Positions 52,232-60,800 of a stretch of 64,000 nucleotides of DNA are shown piece by piece. Position numbers and translations under genes: made by a program. Source of the DNA: Brucella pseudogrignonensis (GTDB lineage: Bacteria > Pseudomonadota > Alphaproteobacteria > Rhizobiales > Rhizobiaceae). The stretch spans positions 186,001 to 250,000 of the forward strand of contig NZ_JAVLAT010000002.1 of the NCBI RefSeq assembly GCF_032190615.1. The letters run 5' to 3'. Position 1 is the first letter of the stretch, and each line of letters opens with the position of its first letter. A model generated the notes under the pieces. It did not search any database, was not told where the DNA came from, and saw nothing but the letters and a program-made list of their open reading frames with translations.

Positions 52232-53638
52232 ATGCATGAAAACGAGAAAAACATGAAAGCCTGGGAGCTGACACGCGATCTGCTGCGCGACACGAAGCCT
52301 GTTATACGCACCGCAGAAGAGCAGACATGGGACGCAAGCGCCGTCATGAAGGCGCAGGACGATCTCGTGGCCATGTTCTGGAAAAGCAATGTGCCGGGTT
52401 CAGCAGCACCCGAATGCCTGATGGCTGGCGCTCTGCAATCACTTGAAAACAAGGGCTATGTGCTGGCACCCTATGCAGAGCTTCTGCGCGACGGGCTTGC
52501 AGCACTGGAGCGCTCCGATTTTGAAACGCTCTATCGCATTGATATGCGTTTGCGCATACTCATGCGTGCGGCAAAGCCCGATCCCGAGCATCCATCGCAG
52601 AAAACCATCCGCTTTGCATCATGGGACGCGTTTGACGCGAGCGTGAAGTGGCCGGAAGATGTCGCTTACCCTATCCAGTCTGATGATTTCCGCGACCGCA
52701 CCGCAGGCGCATGGATGGCGCAGTTGGTGGGCGCTGCGGCTGGCACAGCACTTGAGGGCTATACGGCTGAGAATATCATGGAGGTTTTCGGTCCGATCCG
52801 CGATTATGTGCGCGAGCCCAACACTTATAATGACGACATCACCTTTGAGATCGCCTTTCTGGAAGCCTTTGGCGAAAAGGGTTCTTCTGTGACCAGCGCC
52901 GACATTGCCGAACGCTGGACCTCGCTGATCCCGCTTGGCTGGTCGGCGGAGGCAATCGCCCTTTCCAATATGCGTCGCGGCCTCACGGCGCCTGAAACCG
53001 GCACGTCCGACAATCCGTTCGATGAATGGATCGGCGCTCAGATGCGCGGCACAATCTGCGGCATGGTCGTGCCGGGACGTGCGCGTGAAGCTGCCCGCCT
53101 TGCCTGGATGGATGCTGAAATCTCCCACGCCGGAAACGGAATCCTGGGAGAAGTTTTCAATGCCGTCATGGCGGCACGCGCCTTTGCGGTTCAAAACACG
53201 CGCGAATTGCTGGTCTCAACCGCAGCGCTTTTCTCGACCGAAACAGAATATGGCGCGGTTCTCGCTTTCGCGCTTGATGCCTGCCGCACTGCTGACAACT
53301 GGCAGGATGCCTGGGCAAAATGCGACGCCGAATATGCCGAGTATAACTGGATTCACGTCACGCCAAATGCTGCGGCACAAGTTGTGGCACTCTGGTTCGG
53401 CGAAGGTGACTTCGACCAGACGCTGGAAATCGTCTGCGGCATCGGCCATGACGTTGACTGCAATGCCGCGCAGATTCTGAGCATGATCGCCATCCAGCAC
53501 GGCCCCGGCATTATTGCGGAACGCTGGTCAAAGCCACTCCTCGCCGACGACATCGTCACCTATATGCGTCGCCCGGCAAAAATCTCCTTCAATGCGCTTG
53601 TCGACCAGACAGTTCGTGCAGCGCGCAACGCTCTTTAA
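52232..53638 (+). CDS. ADP-ribosylglycohydrolase family protein with long N-terminal extension
   Basis: 468-aa cytoplasmic protein (an ATG at 52253 is an alternative start). Residues about 150-468 form the all-helical ADP-ribosylglycohydrolase fold: DRTAGAWMAQLVGAAAGTALEGY, the YNDDITFEI acidic metal motif and a second one, GIGHDVDCNAAQ, near residue 405. Enzymes of this family cleave the bond between ADP-ribose, or a similar ribosyl group, and its partner. Residues 1-150 are an extra helical domain that I do not recognise. Its place behind a nucleoside-type importer and before a nucleoside hydrolase suggests a small-molecule substrate rather than a modified protein. Confidence 0.85.
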   Translation: MHENEKNMKAWELTRDLLRDTKPVIRTAEEQTWDASAVMKAQDDLVAMFWKSNVPGSAAPECLMAGALQSLENKGYVLAPYAELLRDGLAALERSDFETLYRIDMRLRILMRAAKPDPEHPSQKTIRFASWDAFDASVKWPEDVAYPIQSDDFRDRTAGAWMAQLVGAAAGTALEGYTAENIMEVFGPIRDYVREPNTYNDDITFEIAFLEAFGEKGSSVTSADIAERWTSLIPLGWSAEAIALSNMRRGLTAPETGTSDNPFDEWIGAQMRGTICGMVVPGRAREAARLAWMDAEISHAGNGILGEVFNAVMAARAFAVQNTRELLVSTAALFSTETEYGAVLAFALDACRTADNWQDAWAKCDAEYAEYNWIHVTPNAAAQVVALWFGEGDFDQTLEIVCGIGHDVDCNAAQILSMIAIQHGPGIIAERWSKPLLADDIVTYMRRPAKISFNALVDQTVRAARNAL

Positions 53639-53660
53639 AATCCCCTATTAGGAACACATC

Positions 53661-54596
53661 ATGGCCCGTAAAATCATTATCGATACCGATCCCGGTCAGG
53701 ACGATGCAGTCGCCATTCTTCTGGCGCTCGCAAGCCCTGAGCTCGACATTCTCGGCATTACAGCGGTTGCTGGCAACGGCCCACTGGCTCGCACTGAAAT
53801 CAATGCCCGTACCATCTGTGAAGTTGCAAAAAAGCCGGACACAAAAGTATTTGCAGGCTCCATCCGTCCGCTGGTCCGCCCGCTCGTGACGGCTGAAAAC
53901 GTCCATGGCAAGACTGGCCTTGACGGTTATGATCTGCCTGCACCCACCATGCCGCTTCAGGCGCAGCATGGCGTTGATTTCATTATCGAAACACTGATGA
54001 AGGAAGAAGCTGGCACCGTCACTCTCTGCCCGCTCGGCCCTCTCACGAATATTGCCTCAGCCCTCATCCGCGAGCCGAAGATCGCAGAACGCGTCAAGGA
54101 AATCGTACTGATGGGCGGCGGCTATTTCGAGGGCGGCAACATCACGCCATCGGCGGAGTTCAACATCTATGTCGATCCACATGCAGCCGCGGTTGTGTTC
54201 AAATCAGGCATTCAAATCACCATGATGCCGCTTGATGTCACGCACAAGGTGCTGACCACCGAGAAGCGCATCGCAGCCATTCGCGGCCTCGGCACGCATG
54301 TCGGCGAAGTGGTTGCTGCATGGCTTGAATTCTTCGAGCGCTATGATGAAGCAAAATACGGCACTGATGGTGGCCCGCTGCATGACCCGAACGTCATCGC
54401 CTATCTGCTGAAGCCTGAACTTTATTCAGGCCGTCATTGCAACGTGGAAATCGAGATCAATTCGGAACTGACCATCGGTGAAACAGTCGTCGATTGGTGG
54501 GAGGTAACAGATCGTCCAAAGAATGCGCTCTTCATCAAGGATGTCGATGCGGATGGCTTCTTCACGTTGCTGACAGAGCGCCTCGCAACGCTCTAA
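53661..54596 (+). CDS. Inosine-uridine-preferring nucleoside hydrolase
   Basis: 311-aa calcium-dependent N-ribohydrolase that splits nucleosides into ribose and base. The DTDPGQDDA motif (residues 7-15) binds calcium and ribose; LVRPLVTAENVHGKTGLDG, LGPLTNIA, MGGGYFEGGNITPSAEFNIYVDP and the C-terminal GPLHDPNVIAYLL are standard. It is the last gene of the operon, which ends at a terminator, and is convergent with a ribokinase gene. Confidence 0.95.
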   Translation: MARKIIIDTDPGQDDAVAILLALASPELDILGITAVAGNGPLARTEINARTICEVAKKPDTKVFAGSIRPLVRPLVTAENVHGKTGLDGYDLPAPTMPLQAQHGVDFIIETLMKEEAGTVTLCPLGPLTNIASALIREPKIAERVKEIVLMGGGYFEGGNITPSAEFNIYVDPHAAAVVFKSGIQITMMPLDVTHKVLTTEKRIAAIRGLGTHVGEVVAAWLEFFERYDEAKYGTDGGPLHDPNVIAYLLKPELYSGRHCNVEIEINSELTIGETVVDWWEVTDRPKNALFIKDVDADGFFTLLTERLATL

Positions 54597-54629
54597 ACAC
54601 GCTTAAAATCACACAATTGCCACAAAAAA

Positions 54630-54660
54630 GCCGCGAGATTCATATTCTCGCGGCTTTTTT
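54630..54660. terminator. Terminator between nucleoside hydrolase and ribokinase
   Basis: Stem GCCGCGAGA/TCTCGCGGC (54630-54638 with 54646-54654), with an A run before and six T after, so it can act in both directions. Confidence 0.9.
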
Positions 54661-54689
54661 GCCATCGGTTTTGATGGCTTTTTTGTGAT

Positions 54690-55613
54690 TTATGGCTGTT
54701 TTTGCAGAAGTTCGGCCACTTCGTGGGCCGTTGGCGCAGCAGATCCAGCGCCCACACGCGTCACGGCAATCGCACCGGAAGCCGAGGCAAAGCGCACGCA
54801 ATCATGCAGCGACTGACCCTGCGAATAGGCAACAGCGAAGCCACCATTGAAACTGTCTCCAGCTGCAACCGTATCCACCACATTGACCTTGAACGGCTCA
54901 AAGTGTTTGACCTCATCAGCTGTCACAAGCAATGAGCCGCGACCACCAAGCTTAACGATAACGATCTTTGGACCGCGTTCGAGAAGCTGGCGGGCAGCAG
55001 CTTCCGCCGATGCAATATCGGTTGGTTCAATGCCGGTGATTTCAGCAGCTTCGGTTTCGTTGGGCGAGATGATTTCGCTCAACGCAATCAGATCGGCCAT
55101 ACGGCTTGCATCACCCACCGGTGCGGGATCAAGCAACACGGTGCCACCGGCAGCTTTCACAGCCTTTGCAACAGCAAGATTGACGTCATGCGGCACTTCA
55201 CGCTGCAAGAGTGTGATTTTTGCTTTCGCAATGTCAGACGCATAGGCATCGATATCAGTAGCGGTCCAGTTTGCATTGGCACCAGCGCAAACAACAATCG
55301 TGTTCTGCCCGGCTTCTTCAACCTGAATAATCGCGATGCCGGTATCGACACCATCGATCCTTTTAACACCATCGGTGTTAAGGCCAAACTGCTGCATTTC
55401 CTTGACAGCCAATTGGCCAAAGGCATCGTTGCCGACCGCTCCGACGAAACGGACGTCGCCGCCAAGCTTTGCCACCGCAACCGCCTGATTGGCACCCTTA
55501 CCGCCAAGACCAATGCCATAGCCGGAAGCATTGAGCGTCTGGCCGGGACGTGGCAGTGTTGGCATACGGGCGCTGACATCTACGTTCACACTGCCGAAAA
55601 TGAAAATTTTCAA
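54690..55613 (-). CDS. rbsK: Ribokinase
   Basis: Phosphorylates ribose to ribose 5-phosphate. 307 aa from a TTG start at 55613, which has a GGAG ribosome-binding site; no ATG fits the family start [20 protein letters not shown]. PfkB-fold marks: [20 protein letters not shown] and the catalytic-Asp motif [14 protein letters not shown] near residue 250. It is on the opposite strand from, and convergent with, the nucleoside hydrolase gene, so it can complete ribose salvage but is regulated separately. Confidence 0.93.
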   Translation of the reverse strand: MKIFIFGSVNVDVSARMPTLPRPGQTLNASGYGIGLGGKGANQAVAVAKLGGDVRFVGAVGNDAFGQLAVKEMQQFGLNTDGVKRIDGVDTGIAIIQVEEAGQNTIVVCAGANANWTATDIDAYASDIAKAKITLLQREVPHDVNLAVAKAVKAAGGTVLLDPAPVGDASRMADLIALSEIISPNETEAAEITGIEPTDIASAEAAARQLLERGPKIVIVKLGGRGSLLVTADEVKHFEPFKVNVVDTVAAGDSFNGGFAVAYSQGQSLHDCVRFASASGAIAVTRVGAGSAAPTAHEVAELLQKQP

Positions 55614-55737
55614 TGGAATTCTCCACGATTGTAATTGCCGCAGAACATAGCGTCGGTTGTGGCAAACTTCCATGCCATGACGAAAGCCATACACAGTTTG
55701 AACATGTCTTTTTCAAACCGCATGATGCGATGCGGGC

Positions 55738-57837
55738 TTACTCAATAAATATCTTCACGCTGGCAGCGCGTCCGCCTGCATCAACAACGGTCAGTGTGGA
55801 ATAGCCGGTGCCATCCGGCAGCCATGTGGCGGTGCGGCGGCGGTTGGGTTCGGCAATGGGTTTGCCATTGGCAAGCCAGCGAAACGGAGCGCGTCCCCCC
55901 TGTAATTTCAGCACAAGCGGCGATGCATTTTCGCTCAGGGCTTTCAGTTCGACATGCGCACCATCCGGTGGAAAGACGATGCGCGGTGCAGGCTCAATCG
56001 TGGCTTTGAGAACCGGCAGCGGATCGCTGCTCGATGAAAAGCGTATCTGCGTTACAGGAAGATCGGCGCGTGCTGTGCGAAATGCGCCAGCAGGCGCACG
56101 CGGCAACGGTACGGAAGCAACACCTGAACGTACAAAGGCGTCAAACAGGATGGGCGCTGCCGAAACATAACCGGCAAGGCCCGGCACAGAACCGCCATCA
56201 GCGCGCCCGACCCAGACACCCAGCACATAGCGCCCGTCATAACCAACCGACCATGCATCGCGGTAGCCATAGGACGTGCCGGTCTTGTAAGCGAGGCCGA
56301 GGCGTTTCGCGCCTTGCGGCGGCACGACACCGGCTAGAATATCGCCAATCTGCCACGATGCCTGCTCGCTCAGAATAGGAGCCGATGGCTGAACAGGTTC
56401 TGAACCTTCGGTGCCGTCACGAAGGGCTGCCCCTCGCCCGCCATTGGCAAGGCCAGTATAGAGCTGCACCAGATCACGCAGACTAATGCCTGCGCCACCA
56501 AGGCCGATAGCCAGTCCCGGCGCTTCACCTTTCGGCAATTGCAGATTAACCGCCGCCTGTCGAATACGCGTGGTGAGCCGTGCAGGGCCAATTGCATCGA
56601 GCAGGCTGATGGTCGGCACATTCAGCGACATTTGCAGCGCCTGACGGATGCTTACATCGCCCTGATAGCTCATATCGAAATTGCGGGGACGATAGCCTGC
56701 AAAATCCTGCGGGCGATCCTCGATGATGGTTTCCTGCGCAATCAGTCCCTGCTCGAAGGCCAGCCCATAGATGAAAGGCTTGAGCGTAGAACCGGGCGAG
56801 CGCACGGCGCGGGTCATATCGATCCAGCCCTGCCGCTTGCCGTCGAAATAATCAGCGGAGCCGACTTCGCCTAAGATATTGCCGTTGCGACTGTCGGCCA
56901 GCACCATGGCGACCGATACTTTTGGCCCAAGCTTCGCAGCAGCTTCGCGTGCCACAACTTCAAGCCCAGCCTGCACCGACTTCTTAAGCGTCAGCTGATG
57001 CCGGGCCTCGGTCGGCGCCTGTTTCAAAGCGAGATCGGCAAAGTGGGCAGCCAATGAAGGCAAGGGATGACGCGTCGCGGATATGCGCTCACGCGATGCA
57101 CGCTTGGCTTCTTCGCTTGTGAAAACATCAGACGAAACCATGCGTTTTAGAACGCGATCCCGCGCAGCAACCGCATTCTTCATCTCGCGATCCGGGCGGC
57201 GGCGCTCCGGCAATTGCGGCAGGGCCACAAGAAGCGCTGCTTCCGATATGGTGAGGCGCAGCGGCTCCTTGCCAAAATAGGCTAATGATGCCGAACGAAC
57301 GCCTTCCAGATTGCCGCCATAGGGCGCGAGTGTCAGATAACGTTCAAGAATTTCAGATTTGCTCAGCCGTCGCTCAATTTGAACTGCACGCGCCAGCTGC
57401 CGGAACTTGGAGCCGAAGCTGCGGCTTTCGCGCGGCTCGATAAGGCGTGCAAGCTGCATGGACAATGTGGAACCGCCGGAAACAATACGACCGCTCCCTG
57501 CAAGCTGATAGGCGGCCCGAAGAAGCGCTGTAAAATCAATGCCGCCATGATCGTAAAAACGCTTGTCCTCATAGGCGATCAGCATTTTCACGAATTTCGG
57601 ATCGACATCTTCGATGCGCGTATTCAAGCGCCAATAGCCGTCCGGCGTTGCATAGGCACGCAGCAAAGCGCCGTCGCGATCCATAACTTCGGTAGATATG
57701 GTCAGCCGTTCCGGCAAAGGCGGCGGAAAAGCGCGGTCGAGCCAGTCAAGCCCGACCACGGTTCCGAGTGCAGCGATGCCGAAAAACGCGGCACCGCCAA
57801 TCGCTATTTTCCAACGCCTTTTCATGTGTTTGGCCAT
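55738..57837 (-). CDS. pbpC: Penicillin-binding protein 1C
   Basis: 699-aa bifunctional peptidoglycan synthase anchored by one N-terminal helix (about residues 10-32). The glycosyltransferase domain (GT51) contains AYEDKRFYDHGG. The transpeptidase domain has the SxxK motif at Ser350-Lys353 (GSTLKPF), SLN in QMSLNVP, and KTGTS at Lys518. A PBP_C beta domain ends the protein. The ATG at 57837 is chosen; it lies in the 43-bp repeat, and a TTG at 57852 is also in frame. It follows the alpha-2-macroglobulin-like gene by 42 bp, the well-known pairing of these two families. Confidence 0.94.
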   Translation of the reverse strand: MAKHMKRRWKIAIGGAAFFGIAALGTVVGLDWLDRAFPPPLPERLTISTEVMDRDGALLRAYATPDGYWRLNTRIEDVDPKFVKMLIAYEDKRFYDHGGIDFTALLRAAYQLAGSGRIVSGGSTLSMQLARLIEPRESRSFGSKFRQLARAVQIERRLSKSEILERYLTLAPYGGNLEGVRSASLAYFGKEPLRLTISEAALLVALPQLPERRRPDREMKNAVAARDRVLKRMVSSDVFTSEEAKRASRERISATRHPLPSLAAHFADLALKQAPTEARHQLTLKKSVQAGLEVVAREAAAKLGPKVSVAMVLADSRNGNILGEVGSADYFDGKRQGWIDMTRAVRSPGSTLKPFIYGLAFEQGLIAQETIIEDRPQDFAGYRPRNFDMSYQGDVSIRQALQMSLNVPTISLLDAIGPARLTTRIRQAAVNLQLPKGEAPGLAIGLGGAGISLRDLVQLYTGLANGGRGAALRDGTEGSEPVQPSAPILSEQASWQIGDILAGVVPPQGAKRLGLAYKTGTSYGYRDAWSVGYDGRYVLGVWVGRADGGSVPGLAGYVSAAPILFDAFVRSGVASVPLPRAPAGAFRTARADLPVTQIRFSSSSDPLPVLKATIEPAPRIVFPPDGAHVELKALSENASPLVLKLQGGRAPFRWLANGKPIAEPNRRRTATWLPDGTGYSTLTVVDAGGRAASVKIFIE

Positions 57838-57877
57838 GATCGCGTCCGACAACCGGTTCCCACTTTTCGGGATCGTG
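57835..57877 (-). repeat. 43-bp palindromic intergenic repeat, copy B
   Basis: Read on the minus strand it has the same boundaries and core as copy A at 50204: CACGATCCCGAAAAGTGG start, then CCGGTT, and GATCATG end. It fills practically the whole gap between the alpha-2-macroglobulin-like gene stop and pbpC, and its last ATG is the likely pbpC start codon. Confidence 0.65.
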
Positions 57878-57879
57878 GC

Positions 57880-60800
57880 TTACGGTGCCGCCACCTCCAT
57901 CATGCTTGTCGCCGTACGCGCTGCAAATTGCGGACGGTACATATCCTCAACCGTTGCTGCCGGATGGGTGTAAAGACCCGGCGTCACCGCGCGCACCACA
58001 TAAGCCAGCGTGATCGGCTTCTTCTCGCCTGCAGAGCGGTCGAAAGCGGCCACAAAACGATCATTGCGGAATTCGAGATGCGCTGCCTGTGTGCTTTCCA
58101 GCCATGGGAAATTGCCAAGATCGGCACTGGAAACAAGGCCCGGATTGTCGATCTCGAAACCAGCGGGCAGCAGATCGGTCACAAGCAGACGCGACTGCCA
58201 TTCCTGCAGATCGTCAATTTTCAGAACAACCACATAGCGCTCATTCTGATTGACCCCGGTGACATTGGCCGGTTCGCCATCCAGCGTATAATAAGTGCGC
58301 TCGATATTGAAACCGTCTCCACCCGCAGGCAGCGACTGCGCAGGCGGCGCAACTGCGGTCACGACCGCATCAACCGAACCCTGCCCCTTGTTGGTGACGA
58401 CCAGCGGCTGCGCTTCAAGGCTTGCACCATTGAGACGCTCGGAGAACGCGCCCTGATGCGCTGTGCCATTGATGTCGAGGCTGATTGCGCCATTGTCATC
58501 CTGAAGCCCGCGTGCTGCAAGCAGCATCCATGCCTGATCCTGCGTGCTGAGATAACGCGCCTTTTCGCGCTGGAACTCGACCAGCGTAATCAGCGATGGC
58601 AGCACTTTTGGCGCAGGCTTGGTTTCAGCAGCCAGGGCGAGCATCGCCGCACCATCGCGCAGCGGCGAGCCATAATCGGAACGATTATAGTCATAGCTGG
58701 ACTGGCTGGTTGCGAGCTGGAGCGACGCATTGAACACGCGTTCCGAACGCGGCTGATCACCATAAAGAGCAAGTGCTGCACCAAGCTGGGCAACGGCCAT
58801 CGGGCTTGCAAAGTTTTCAAGCTGGGTATCGGCAAAGTAACGCAGATCGCCAACTGAAGCCTTCTTGTTGCGTGCCAGAACATAGAGCGCATAGGCAATG
58901 TCGTTGCCGCGTTCCTTGACGTCGGTGGTATAGCCGAGCGCATTTTGCAGATTAGAAAGTGCAGACAGCATCGCCTGCTGCGGCACGTCGTAGCCCTTTT
59001 CGCGGGCACGCGTCAGGAAGTCGGTCACATAGGCATCCATCCAGAGATCACCCGACCCCGGCGACCAGAGGCCAAACGAACCGCTCGAAGACTGGTTGTT
59101 GAGCACACGGAAGATGGAATCCTGTACGCGCTTCTTAAGTTCCTCCTGACTTTCCAGACCTGCTGCCGCTTCCGTACCTGCAGCCATTTCGCTCAAATAA
59201 AGCAGCGGCAGTGCGCGGCTGGTGGTCTGCTCTGTGCAGCCATAAGGATAGCGGTCGAGCGCCATCAACAAAGCTGGCACATCAAATGCGGCACTTCGCG
59301 TCACACCAACGCTGACAAAAGCACCATCAAGCAGGCTTTCAGACAGAAGGCCGCCATCGACTCGCACACTTCCGCCATTGGCCGTGAGATTGACGACATG
59401 GCGGCTCGTGACCGGCAGATCGACCGGACGCACCGGCAATGCCAAAGCCTGTTCAACATTGAGGCCTGCATCGTTGGAAAGCCGGATCGTCACACCACCG
59501 GCACCCGTGGCAACAGCATTGAGTGGAACGGTGATCGACTGTCGTTTGCCACCCTTAAGCGCAATGCTTTCAGGGTAGGAGCCAACCTCAACACCGAGAT
59601 TATCAGTGGTCTCAAGGCTCACACGATAATCGCCGTCCGGTGCATCCGTATTGGCAATATCGAAGCGGATATTGGCCTGATCGCCAGGGGCCATGAAGCG
59701 TGGCAGACCAGCGGTAATGACCACAGGATCGCGGATGATGACATCGGTCACCGCATGGCCAACAGCCTTCTTGGTCCATGCAACCGCCATGACGCGCGCG
59801 GTGCCGTTGAACTGCGGTATGTCGAAAGTGATTGTTGCCTTGCCGTCGCTATCCAGTTCAACCGGACCAGAGAACAGCGCAACCAGCTTTTCAGTGGGCG
59901 GACTGCCTTCCGCTGCCATATTGCCACCATCGCCACCTGTGCGCAGCTTGCCGGTGACGCCGAGCGAACCATCGATCAGGCGACCATACATATCGCGCAT
60001 CTCAAGGCCCAGCTGACGCTGGCCGAAGAACCAGTTTTCAGGGTTCGGCGGCTGATAGCGTGTCAGATTGAGAATGCCGACATCGACTGCCGCGACCATG
60101 ACATAGGCCTGCTCGCCACCCGCATTTTCAACCGAAACCGGGATGGAAAGTGTGGAACGCGGCGTGATCTTTTCAGGCGGGGTCAGCTTGACTGCAAGCT
60201 GCTTGTCGGCAGGATCGACCTTCAGCCATTTAAGACCAATTGCACGCGCAGGCATACGGCTTTCAATAGCCTCACCCGGACGGAACAGCGTTGCCGTTAC
60301 ATAGGCGCCCGCACCCCAATCCTCACCTACCGGAATATCGATGGTCGTGCCACCTTCCGGCACGCTTGCGGTGATTGTCTTAAGCAGCTTCTCCGCACCA
60401 ATGGTGATGAGCAGCTCACCCGCAAAACGTGGGGACACTTTCAGTTCTGCCGTATCGCCCGCCGCATAATGTTCCTTGTCGAGCGCGATTTCGAGCCCGT
60501 CTGGTGTTTCGGTCGAGGTTGAACTGACAAACCAGCCCGCATCAAATTCATAACTTGTGGCCGGACCCGAAGCATCGGCTGTTTCGATTTCGAGACGATA
60601 CCGACCCCAATCGACCGGCAGACTGATTTCAGCCTCGCTATCGATTGTAAGGTCAATCTTGCCGTTGGCAATCGCCTTGGTGAAAGTCACTGGCTCATAG
60701 CTCCAGCTGCTGCCGCTGCGATACCACTGATAATTACGCTCGATCTTGACCAGTGACCATTGTGCGCCATCAAGCGCCTTGCGATCACCCTTGCTGTCAG

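Noticed and set aside
50267..52452. Long open frames antisense to the two permease genes (261 and 260 codons)
   Set aside because: They mirror membrane-protein genes on the plus strand and encode Cys/His/Gln-rich products with no family.
57379..58857. 492-codon open frame antisense to pbpC and the alpha-2-macroglobulin-like gene
   Set aside because: It crosses the boundary between two well-supported genes on the other strand, its product has no family resemblance and an implausible composition rich in Arg, Cys and His. It is a by-product of codon bias.
58945..60522. 525-codon open frame antisense to the alpha-2-macroglobulin-like gene
   Set aside because: Entirely inside a convincing 5.5-kb gene on the opposite strand, no recognisable domain, biased composition.
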